NCBI GenBank assembly: GCA_035506215.1
Contig: DATJPW010000049.1
Span: 1-18,012 of the forward strand
Source of the DNA: DATJPW01 sp035506215
GTDB taxonomy: Bacteria; Desulfobacterota; Desulfomonilia; Desulfomonilales; Desulfomonilaceae
Direction: 5' to 3'
DNA: 18,012 nucleotides
Shown here: positions 1-7,461 of the stretch, in pieces
Layout of the letters: each line of letters opens with the position of its first letter
How positions within the stretch are numbered: position 1 is the stretch's first letter
Made by a program: the position numbers and the translations under genes
The notes under the pieces: model-generated
The model's database searches: none
Told to the model about the DNA's origin: nothing
The model's input: only the letters and a program-made list of their open reading frames with translations

Positions 1-1
1 C

Positions 2-2563
2 GGTGTTTGTTCTGAATGCTTGGAGTGTGTGAAGGCTTGTCCGGCACAGGCCGTTGATCATGCCATGGTGGACGAAACCACGGAGGTGCAGGTTGGGGCG
101 GTGATCCTCTCTCCCGGCTTTGAGCTTATAGATCCAAGCACACTGCGCGGCGAGTTCTCCTACGGCCGATCTCCTAATGTGGTCACCAATTTGGAGTTTG
201 AACGTATTCTCAGCGCCTCGGGCCCGTATGCGGGGGAGATCAAACGCCCCTCGGACGGAAAGCATCCTGAAAAGATCGCCTGGATACAATGCGTGGGGTC
301 ACGAGACCCTCAACGAGGGATGCCGCATTGCAGCTCAGTTTGTTGCATGGCTTCGATTAAAGAGGCGGTTATTGCGAAGGAACACGATTCGGCTGTGGAG
401 CCGACAATTTTCTTCATGGACATTCGGGCGTACGGGAAAGATTTCGACAAGTATTACGAACGTGCCAAGAATGGAAGCGGCGTGCGTTTCGTACGCTCCA
501 TGGTGAGCCGGGTTGCGGAAGATCCGACAACGCATGATCTGGCCATTACCTATCTGGATGAGAACAATAAACTGACCACGGAAACTTTCCACATGGTGGT
601 TCTGGCCGCGGGCATGAGACCGTCGCAGTCCACGATGGATACGGCCGGCATTCTGAACGTAGATCTGGACTCCCTCAATTTCTGCCGGACCGGAACGTTT
701 GAACCTTTCCAGACTTCCAATCCGGGTATCTACGTTGCCGGAGCTTTTCAAGCTCCGAAAGATATCCCTCAATCCGTCATGGAAGCTTCCGCGGCGGCGG
801 GCGCGGCTATGCGAATGCTGGCAAGTGAACGAAACACTTTGACCAGGAAGAAACAGTTGCCGCCCGAAAAAGATTTCACCGGTCAAGATCCGAGAATTGG
901 AGTGTTTGTCTGTAGGTGCGGAATTAACATCGCTCAAACGGTGGACGTGGCCGGCCTGATCGAACGCCTGAAATCGATTCCAGGAGTAGTCCATGCCGCG
1001 GAGAACCTCTTCACCTGCTCCCAGGACACCCAGTCGCGGATCAAGCAGACGATAGAAGAAAATGATCTGAATCGTGTCATCGTAGCGTCTTGCACTCCTC
1101 GTACCCACCTCCCGTTGTTTCAAGAAACCGCTCGGGAAGCCGGATTGAACAAATATCTGGTTGAGATGGCCAACATCCGGGAACACTGCTCCTGGGTCCA
1201 CATGAGGGAAAAGGAAAAAGCTACTGAGAAGGCGTTTGATTTGATCAAGATGGCCGTGGCTCGCACCAGACGGCTTGAACAGGTTGAGGATCAACAACTC
1301 CCGATGATTCAGTCCGCCCTGGTGGTGGGCGGCGGAGTTGCCGGAATGTCAGCGGCCATGAACATTGCATCGCAAGGGTTCAAGGTTGATCTCCTGGAAG
1401 CGACCGACAAGCTCGGCGGAAATGCTTTGCGACTGTTTCACACGATTAAAGGTGAGCAAGTTAGACCATTTGTCGAAGACCTGGTCGGCAAAGTCATCAC
1501 TAACGAAGCTATAACAGTCCATCTCAAGTCCAGAATTCAAGAGGTTCAAGGGTTTATAGGAAGTTTCAAGACACTTGTGGCCGGTGACACAGAAGAGCCC
1601 CGGGAAGTGGAGCATGGGGTCGCGGTTATAGCCACAGGAGCTTCTGAATGGAAGCCGGACATTTATGGATATGGTACGGATCCTCGCATTCGAACTCATC
1701 TCGAGATGAGCGAAGCAATGAAAGCTAAGGACCCCGCGGTAATGCACGCCGATACCACTGTTTTCATTCAGTGCGTCGGGTCGCGGTGCCAAGAGCGCCC
1801 CTGGTGCAGCAAGGTATGCTGTAATCACACTGTGCAAGATATCATTGCCTTGAAGGAGGCCAATCCCACGGCCAATATATATGTCCTTTACAGGGATGTG
1901 CGCACATTTGGACTGAATGAGCCTTACTATGAGAAGGCCCGAAGAATGGGCGCCGTATTCATTCGCTATGAGCCGGATGACCCGCCTGTTGTGGAAACCG
2001 GGGAAAAGATCGTTGTGCGAGTAAAAGATCTCTCTCTGGGCCAAAGCCTGGCTTTGCAGGCTGACAGTCTCGTATTGGCTTCGGCCATAGTACCCAATGA
2101 CGAGAACAAAGACCTGGCGAAATTGTTCAAGGTTTCCACCAACGAAGACGGTTATTTCCTGGAAGCTCACATGAAGCTGCGGCCGGTGGATTTCGCGACA
2201 GACGGCGTGTTCCTCGCGGGGCTTGCGCATTATCCGAAACCTCTGGACGAAACAATCGCTCAAGCCGAGGCGGCAGGCGCGCACGCTGCTCAGATGCTGG
2301 CGCGAGGTTATGTTGAGGCGCCGGGAATGGTGTCCGTGATAGATCAGTTCCTGTGTCGGGGCTGCGGCCGTTGCGTCGATGTTTGCCCGTTTGGCGCCCC
2401 AGCGCTCAAAGAGATTGCCCTGGGAGTATCAAAATCGGAAGTCAACCCGGCGCTTTGCAAAGGTTGCGGGGCCTGCGGTGTGGCCTGTCCCACAGGAGCA
2501 GCGCAAATCCGCCATTTCAAGGATGAACAGATCGGTGACATGATTGATGCCGCCTTGGCCTAG
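2..2563 (+). CDS. hdrA: Fused HdrA-HdrA' flavin/iron-sulfur subunit, 5' partial
   Basis: The frame is open from base 2, so the gene begins upstream of the window; a TTG at 20 is internal because the codons before it complete a ferredoxin motif (Cys at visible residues 3, 6, 9 and 13, then Pro). About 853 residues are visible. The first half is the C-terminal part of an HdrA: FAD/NAD domain and an IQCVGSR...CS..CC cluster motif. A second HdrA-like unit starts near residue 300 (IGVFVCRCG, ASCTPRTH, CSWVH), with a GGGVAG flavin motif at 443-448 and a second IQCVGSR motif. Two [4Fe-4S] ferredoxin motifs close the protein (C785/788/791/795 and C819/822/825/829). HdrA is the FAD subunit that bifurcates electrons in cytoplasmic heterodisulfide reductases. 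The second unit lacks the DCxxC cluster insertion of classical HdrA. Tandem fused HdrA is also the architecture I recall for BamE. It is first in a seven-gene operon, 47 nt ahead of the MvhD gene. Confidence 0.93.
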   Translation, partial: GVCSECLECVKACPAQAVDHAMVDETTEVQVGAVILSPGFELIDPSTLRGEFSYGRSPNVVTNLEFERILSASGPYAGEIKRPSDGKHPEKIAWIQCVGSRDPQRGMPHCSSVCCMASIKEAVIAKEHDSAVEPTIFFMDIRAYGKDFDKYYERAKNGSGVRFVRSMVSRVAEDPTTHDLAITYLDENNKLTTETFHMVVLAAGMRPSQSTMDTAGILNVDLDSLNFCRTGTFEPFQTSNPGIYVAGAFQAPKDIPQSVMEASAAAGAAMRMLASERNTLTRKKQLPPEKDFTGQDPRIGVFVCRCGINIAQTVDVAGLIERLKSIPGVVHAAENLFTCSQDTQSRIKQTIEENDLNRVIVASCTPRTHLPLFQETAREAGLNKYLVEMANIREHCSWVHMREKEKATEKAFDLIKMAVARTRRLEQVEDQQLPMIQSALVVGGGVAGMSAAMNIASQGFKVDLLEATDKLGGNALRLFHTIKGEQVRPFVEDLVGKVITNEAITVHLKSRIQEVQGFIGSFKTLVAGDTEEPREVEHGVAVIATGASEWKPDIYGYGTDPRIRTHLEMSEAMKAKDPAVMHADTTVFIQCVGSRCQERPWCSKVCCNHTVQDIIALKEANPTANIYVLYRDVRTFGLNEPYYEKARRMGAVFIRYEPDDPPVVETGEKIVVRVKDLSLGQSLALQADSLVLASAIVPNDENKDLAKLFKVSTNEDGYFLEAHMKLRPVDFATDGVFLAGLAHYPKPLDETIAQAEAAGAHAAQMLARGYVEAPGMVSVIDQFLCRGCGRCVDVCPFGAPALKEIALGVSKSEVNPALCKGCGACGVACPTGAAQIRHFKDEQIGDMIDAALA

Positions 2564-2610
2564 GCTGAAAGCCGAAAAGTGCATGATAGGTTAACTCAAG
2601 TGGAGTGGAG

Positions 2611-3039
2611 ATGAACGAACAGTTTGAACCCAAAATTATAGCCTTCGCATGCTATTGGTGCTCTTACGCCGGAGCAGACCTTGCCGGCGTCAGTCGTTTG
2701 CAGTACCCGCCTAGCATAAGGCTGATACGTTTGATGTGTTCGGGAATGCTTGTTTCTTCATACATTCTGAAGGCCTTTGAAAAGGGTGCAGACGGCGTTC
2801 TTGTGACCGGTTGACACCTCGGAGAATGTCATTACCTGGAAGGTAATGAAAAAGCCCAGAAAGTCCTGGAGAAGACCTGGCAGATCATGAAGATACTCGG
2901 GATTGAAAGCTCCCGTCTGCGACGAGAATGGATTTCTGCATCAGAAGGGCCGCGCTTCGCTGAGGTCGTCCGTGAGTTTACCGACGAGATCCTCCGTATG
3001 GGTCCCAATCCCCTTGTCAAGAGGGAGACCGCTGCATGA
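2611..3039 (+). CDS. mvhD: MvhD/FrhD-type [2Fe-2S] electron-transfer protein, predicted selenoprotein (Sec68)
   Basis: MvhD is the small subunit that passes electrons from an oxidoreductase to the flavin of HdrA. The frame runs from ATG 2611 (GGAG at 2602-2605; a GTG at 2605 is an alternative) to TGA 3037-3039, but contains TGA at 2812-2814. Read as selenocysteine the product is 142 aa and matches the family throughout: CYWCSYAGADLAG near the start, CSG in the middle, then VTG-U-HLGECHY, where the family has GCHxGDCHY, and SASEGPRFAEVV near the end. The UGA therefore replaces the cysteine of that motif. A 7-bp hairpin lies 15 nt after it. The last codons overlap the ATG of the next gene (ATGA at 3036-3039), which shows translational coupling and means the read-through product is the one selected for. 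A naive gene caller would truncate it at 2814. The usual CSGRVDP is altered to CSGMLVS. Confidence 0.92.
2812..2848 (+). promoter_or_regulatory. Putative bacterial SECIS element of the first mvhD
   Basis: After the in-frame TGA (2812-2814) and a 15-nt spacer there is a perfect 7-bp stem, CATTACC (2830-2836) with GGTAATG (2842-2848), closed by a TGGAA loop. Bacterial SECIS elements sit directly downstream of the UGA inside the coding sequence and bind SelB, and spacing and size fit. The stem coincides with codons for the conserved HYLxGN, so protein constraint contributes to its conservation. SelB binding is inferred. Confidence 0.65.
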
Positions 3040-4166
3040 AGCTATCGGAAATTGTTGATCAGACACATGCTTATTATTGTCTGGATTGTGGAATCTGCAC
3101 CGGAAGTTGCCCTGTGTCCAGGGTTACGCCTGATTTTTCACCCCGCCTTATGGTGGAAAAGGTCTTGATGGATGAGGAAGAGAACCCTCTTGAAGACGTG
3201 AACGTCTGGTCTTGCCTGTCTTGCGGTCAGTGCAGCGTGCGATGCCCGTCAAAAATTGATTACCCCGAGTTTGTTCGGATGGTCCGAGACGAGGCAGTGA
3301 GCCGAGGCAAAGGGGGTGTTCCCGCACACAGGGGACTTTTCCAGACCATAATGAGGCTCCAAACGCTCGACGTAAAACAGAATAGAACTGACTGGGCCAG
3401 GGAGGTTGGCAGAATATCAGAGTCCGGAGACACTTACTATTTTGTGGGATGTGCGCCGTTCTTTGATGTTGAGTTTAGCAAAGACTGGTCGATCGATGCG
3501 ATGGAGGGACCGCGAGGGGTACTCAAACTCCTCAACGCGGCAGGCATCGAACCGGTCATTCACGATGACGAGCGCTGTTGCGGCCACGACCTGCTCTGGA
3601 ACGGCGACAGGGAAAACTTCGCGAGATTGGCCCGGCTGAATGTGGACCTGATAAAGAAGCTCGGCTGTAAACGAGTGATCTTCCAGTGTCCGGAAGGGTA
3701 TATGACCTTCAAGAAGTATTACCCTGAGGTAGTAGGTCCCATGGACCTGGAACTGGTCCATTTCTATGAATTTCTGGCGCAGGAAGCAGCAGCCGACAAG
3801 ATCAGTTTTGCGCCCGTGGATGGTGCGGTGACGTACCATGATCCGTGCCGCTTGGGTCGTCAGGCAGGCATCATGGATGCGCCCCGAGACCTGATTCGGA
3901 GCATCCCTGGAATTGACCTCAAGGAGATGGAACATAATCGAGAAAACAGCATCTGCTGCGGGACCAGCGCCTGGATGGGTTGTTCCAGTTGCTCCAAAGC
4001 AATCCAGAAGAACCGGCTCAACGAAGCCCTGGCCACTGGAGCGGAAACATTGATAACAGCGTGTCCTAAATGTCGTCTTCACTTGAGCTGTGCGCTGAGA
4101 GATACGGATATTGAACTGAAAATACGCGACATAAATGATCTGCTCGCGGAAGCATTAAGAATCTGA
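3036..4166 (+). CDS. hdrD: HdrD-type protein (HdrC-HdrB fusion) with CCG domains
   Basis: The protein has 376 aa. The N-terminal part is HdrC-like, with two [4Fe-4S] motifs (CLDCGICTGSCP and CLSCGQCSVRCP) in the first 80 residues. The remainder is HdrB-like with two CCG domains. The second is complete: C271, C307-C308-G309 and CPKC at 343-346, the pattern that binds the non-cubane [4Fe-4S] cluster at the disulfide-reducing site of HdrB. The first has C139 and C181-C182-G183, but its last motif reads CPEG (218-221), so the final cysteine is missing. No membrane segments are seen, so this is a cytoplasmic form. It would take electrons from HdrA and reduce a disulfide or another two-electron acceptor; in organisms without coenzyme M/B the acceptor is unknown. 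Its start overlaps the mvhD stop by four bases, and it ends 33 nt before the next HdrA. BamD is a possible closer relative. Confidence 0.9.
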   Translation: MKLSEIVDQTHAYYCLDCGICTGSCPVSRVTPDFSPRLMVEKVLMDEEENPLEDVNVWSCLSCGQCSVRCPSKIDYPEFVRMVRDEAVSRGKGGVPAHRGLFQTIMRLQTLDVKQNRTDWAREVGRISESGDTYYFVGCAPFFDVEFSKDWSIDAMEGPRGVLKLLNAAGIEPVIHDDERCCGHDLLWNGDRENFARLARLNVDLIKKLGCKRVIFQCPEGYMTFKKYYPEVVGPMDLELVHFYEFLAQEAAADKISFAPVDGAVTYHDPCRLGRQAGIMDAPRDLIRSIPGIDLKEMEHNRENSICCGTSAWMGCSSCSKAIQKNRLNEALATGAETLITACPKCRLHLSCALRDTDIELKIRDINDLLAEALRI

Positions 4167-4199
4167 TTTCGGAACGTATGAACCAAGGATGGTACTAAT

Positions 4200-5633
4200 A
4201 TGGCTTCTCAGGAAGTTCTCATTGTGGGCGGTGGGATAGCCGGTATGCAAGCGGCCCTGGACCTGGGCGACATGGGAATTCGCGTCCACTTGGTGGAGAA
4301 GAACCCCAGCATCGGCGGCAAGATGGCCCAACTGGACAAGACCTTCCCCACCAACGACTGTACGATATGAATCCTCTCGCCCAAGCTGCTGGATGTCGGT
4401 CGACATCCCAATATTAATCTGTTGGCCTACAGCGAGATAGAGGAATTCTCAGGTCAAGTCGGAGATTTTCGGGTCAAAGTTCATCGGAAGGCTCGATTCG
4501 TGGATGGCAGCAAATGCACCGCATGCGGGGCATGTGCGGAGAAGTGCCCCACTCGTGTTCCTAACGAATTCAACTTCGGCCTTGATGAGCGCAAGGCGAT
4601 CTACAAGGACTATGCCCAGGGGATACCGTCGCAATTCACCATAGATCCCGAACATTGCCGGGTCATGCAAGGCCAGAAATGCGGGGTCTGTGCCAAGGTC
4701 TGTCAGGCTAACGCGGTCGATTACGAAATGAAAGACTCTGACATTGAACTCAATGTGGCCGCAGTCATCATTTCAACAGGATATGAACTTTTTGACGCGA
4801 CTCAGATTCCTGAGTATGGGTATGGCAGGCTGCCGAACGTGATATCTTCTCTGGAAATGGAACGGCTGCTCAGCGCCGGTGGTCCCACCCGAGGTCATCT
4901 GACGCGACCTTCGGCCATTCAAGCCGAGGTCCGTCTCAAAGAAGTTGCAAAGGCGATAAAGAAAGCGGAGAAGTCCGAAGATCCCAGCCAATTGCAGGAA
5001 CTACAGAAAGAGCAAGAACGGCTGGAACAACACGCCGCAAAGTACCATACAGCGAAGAAGCTAGGCTTTATTCAGTGTGTGGGTTCGAGAGACTTTCGCT
5101 TTCACAAGTATTGCTCTTCCTATTGCTGCATGCACTCGATCAAAGAAGCAATAATCGCCAGAGAACATGAGCCCGAGACTGAATCCTACGTCTTTTACAT
5201 GGATCTGCGAACGGTCGGTAAGGGCTTTGAGGAATATAAGATTCGAGGGGCCAAGGTTTCAGGGCTCAAATATGTTCGGGGCCGTGTGGCCGAGATAGTT
5301 CAGGATGAGGAACTGAACCCGGTGGTCTATTACGAGGATACCGAGCAGCGTCAGGTGCAAAGCCTGACCTTGGACATGGTAATTTTGGCTGTTGCGTGTT
5401 CAGCGCCGCGACGCACGGTTGGTTTAGCCAACCTGCTCGGGGTCGAATTGGATGAGAATAATTTCGTCAAGACGCATCCGAACAAACCTCTGGATACCAG
5501 TGTTCCAGGGATTTTCACTTGTGGATGTGCTCAAGGACCACTGGACATTCCCGAGTCAGTCGCGCAGGCAAGCAGCGCGGCGGCTCGTGCGGCTGAGGTC
5601 GTGATGACCGGAGGCAGGGCGCTGGCGGTTTGA
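4200..5633 (+). CDS. hdrA: HdrA FAD/iron-sulfur subunit, predicted selenoprotein (Sec57)
   Basis: Translation from ATG 4200 (AAGGAT about 10 nt upstream) gives VLIVGGGIAGMQAA, an FAD-binding motif (GGGIAG 10-15), then IGGKMAQLDKTFPTNDCTI-U-ILSPK, where TGA at 4368-4370 stands for residue 57. HdrA and QmoA proteins have DCxxCILxPK here, so the UGA replaces the second cysteine. The frame then continues without a stop to 5633, for 477 aa in all. Further motifs are two ferredoxin clusters (C106/109/112/116 and C153/161/164/168) and FIQCVGSR...YCSSYCC. A charged, coiled-coil-like insertion of about 40 residues (about 243-283) precedes FIQCVGSR and is absent from the fused paralogue. The protein ends where the first half of the fused paralogue ends, so it works with the next gene product. 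HdrA selenoproteins are known in methanogens and, as I recall, some Desulfobacterota. A gene caller would start it at 4422 and lose the N-terminal FAD motif. Confidence 0.92.
4368..4408 (+). promoter_or_regulatory. Putative bacterial SECIS element of hdrA
   Basis: Twenty nt after the in-frame TGA (4368-4370) is a perfect 7-bp stem, GGATGTC (4391-4397) with GACATCC (4402-4408), and a GGTC tetraloop. As I recall, the apical loop of the E. coli fdhF SECIS also presents GGUC to SelB, which makes this the strongest of the three candidates. The assignment is from pairing by eye; no covariance model was run. Confidence 0.7.
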
Positions 5634-5650
5634 GTTTTTGCTCCAGCGTC

Positions 5651-5670
5651 ACTTTTCGGAGTGGAAAAGT
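5651..5670 (+). repeat. Short hairpin in the gap between the split HdrA genes
   Basis: ACTTTTC (5651-5657) pairs perfectly with GAAAAGT (5664-5670) around a GGAGTG loop, in the 80-nt gap between the two HdrA genes. No T-run follows, so it is not a typical terminator. It could be an RNA-processing or stability element that tunes expression of the two halves, or it may be chance. Confidence 0.3.
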
Positions 5671-5713
5671 TTCTCCGCAGGACCGTGACGAGACCGGTTT
5701 CGGTGCGGAGTAA

Positions 5714-7411
5714 ATGTATACGGGAGACAGGCATTTGAAAGATCAGACTCCATCGAGTGCTCGCATCGGCGTTTTTATTTGTGATTGCGGTTCGAATATT
5801 GCGGGATACCTCAATATGAAGCAGTTGGTCGATTACACGAAGACCTTACCGAATGTCGTATTTGTTCGGGAGAATCTCTATACGTGTTCCGAGGGTGGGA
5901 TTAACGACATCAAGGAAGCCGTTCCCAGAGAAAATCTCAACCGTGTGGTGGTGGCGTCATGCACCCCTCGCACCCATGAGCCACTCTTCATGAAAGCGTG
6001 CGAAGAAGCGGGGATGAATTCTTACCTTTTTGAAATGGCCAATATCAGGGACCAGTGTTCCTGGGTGCATATGAAAGAAAGCGAGAAAGGCACCGCAAGA
6101 GCGCAGAAGCAGATCGCCATGGCAGTCGCCAAGGCGGCAAGGCTCAGGCCTCTGAACCGCATACAACTCGACCTATTTCACAGGGCGGTTGTAATCGGCG
6201 GCGGCGTTTCCGGTATGGCTGCGGCCATGGCCCTGGGAAACATGGGATACGAGGTAGATTTGGTGGAGAAGCAGGATCGCCTGGGGGGCCTCCTCAACGA
6301 TCTGAACCTGATCTTGCCTACCCATGAACCTCCGTCGAAGCTGGTGGACGAGCTTGTCGATAGAATCAAGAGCAACTCCAATGTCACCGTCCATGTCAAC
6401 GCGCAGGTGAAAGCCGTAGAGGGGTATGTCGGCAACTATGGTGTGACTGTGACGGAGACAGACGGTGAGAAGAAGATCGATGCCGGAATCATCATCGTTG
6501 CCATAGGAGCGCGGGTACTTAGACCTGAAGGGCTTTTTGGCTACGACGGAGAAAAAGTCATTAACCACCTAGAACTTGAGGCCATGCTCAAGCAAGGCAT
6601 GTCCAACGCAAAGAATGTCATAATGATTCAATGCGTAGGTTCCCGATGCGAAGAACGGACGTATTGTTCACGTATCTGCTGCATGACCGCGGTAAAAAAC
6701 GCAATGCTGATCAAGGAAAATGCGCCGGATGCACAAGTCACGATACTGTATCGAGACATGCAAATGTACGGGGTGGAAAACGAGGATATGTTCCGAAAAT
6801 CCAAAGAAATGGGTGTTCGGTACGTGACCTATGATCCCTCGCGGCCTCCCAAAGTCGAGGATGGGCTTGTCAGCGTGTATCATGTCCGCATGGGCAAAGA
6901 GGTCAAGCTTCCCGCGGACCTCGTGGTGCTGTCCACGCCTTTGATCGCACAGGAAGACGCGGCCGAGATATCAACCATGCTCAAGGTACCGTTGAACGAG
7001 AACGGCTTTTTCCTGGAAGGTCACGTCAAGCTCAAGCCTTTGGATTTCGCCACGGACGGAATCTATTTGTGCGGGAACGCCCGCTTCCCATCGACGATCC
7101 GTGAGGCCGTGGCTCAGGGTTTGGGCGCGGCTTCCAGGGCCGCTGGAGTGCTCTCGAAAGAAGCCCTGTTCACCAGCGGTATTGTTGCGGATATAAGCCC
7201 GGAAACCTGTTGCGGTTGCCGGGGATGCTTAGATGTCTGCCCATACGGCGCCATCAGCTATTTGGAGGACCAGGGCATTTGTGAGGTGAACAAAGTTTTG
7301 TGCAAAGGTTGTGGAGGTTGCGCGGCAACCTGCCCATCCGGCAGCGCAAGACTTGACGGATTCTCGGGCGACCAGATCTGCGCGCAGATTGAGAGCGCTC
7401 TCAGCGCCTGA
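5714..7411 (+). CDS. hdrA: HdrA-like protein (HdrA' half) with C-terminal ferredoxin
   Basis: This 565-aa protein aligns with the second half of the fused HdrA at 2-2563. It has IGVFICDCGSNIAG, ASCTPRTH and ANIRDQCSWVH at the N-terminus, a GGGVSG flavin motif at 162-167, MIQCVGSRCEERTYCSRICC in the middle, a second nucleotide-binding domain, and two ferredoxin motifs at the end (C499/502/505/509 and C530/533/536/540). It lacks the DCxxC cluster region of classical HdrA. With the preceding HdrA it re-creates, as two polypeptides, the layout of the fused protein, so the two probably bind each other and bring a second FAD. The start is uncertain: ATG 5714 has GGAG only 3 nt upstream, while TTG 5735 has GGGAG at a better distance, and homology begins just after either. 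The next gene lies 50 nt downstream. Confidence 0.92.
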   Translation: MYTGDRHLKDQTPSSARIGVFICDCGSNIAGYLNMKQLVDYTKTLPNVVFVRENLYTCSEGGINDIKEAVPRENLNRVVVASCTPRTHEPLFMKACEEAGMNSYLFEMANIRDQCSWVHMKESEKGTARAQKQIAMAVAKAARLRPLNRIQLDLFHRAVVIGGGVSGMAAAMALGNMGYEVDLVEKQDRLGGLLNDLNLILPTHEPPSKLVDELVDRIKSNSNVTVHVNAQVKAVEGYVGNYGVTVTETDGEKKIDAGIIIVAIGARVLRPEGLFGYDGEKVINHLELEAMLKQGMSNAKNVIMIQCVGSRCEERTYCSRICCMTAVKNAMLIKENAPDAQVTILYRDMQMYGVENEDMFRKSKEMGVRYVTYDPSRPPKVEDGLVSVYHVRMGKEVKLPADLVVLSTPLIAQEDAAEISTMLKVPLNENGFFLEGHVKLKPLDFATDGIYLCGNARFPSTIREAVAQGLGAASRAAGVLSKEALFTSGIVADISPETCCGCRGCLDVCPYGAISYLEDQGICEVNKVLCKGCGGCAATCPSGSARLDGFSGDQICAQIESALSA

Positions 7412-7461
7412 CAAGATCAACATTTTGCGGTAAGTTCATTTGAACCACCAGAGGATAGACG

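Noticed and set aside
335..2284. Two long - strand ORFs of 320 and 311 aa opposite the fused HdrA gene
   Set aside because: They lie antisense to a clearly conserved flavoprotein, show no family motif, and have no convincing ribosome-binding site. Long antisense frames are common opposite GC-rich coding DNA.
4422..5633. HdrA as a pseudogene broken by a stop at 4368
   Set aside because: Coding sequence is intact on both sides in one frame, the stop is UGA at a conserved cysteine, a SECIS-like hairpin follows, and two more genes in the operon show the same pattern.
5631..5713. The TGA ending the split HdrA as a further selenocysteine codon joining it to the next gene
   Set aside because: Read-through gives about 34 residues with no family match, the downstream gene is in another frame, and no cysteine is conserved at this place in the fused paralogue.
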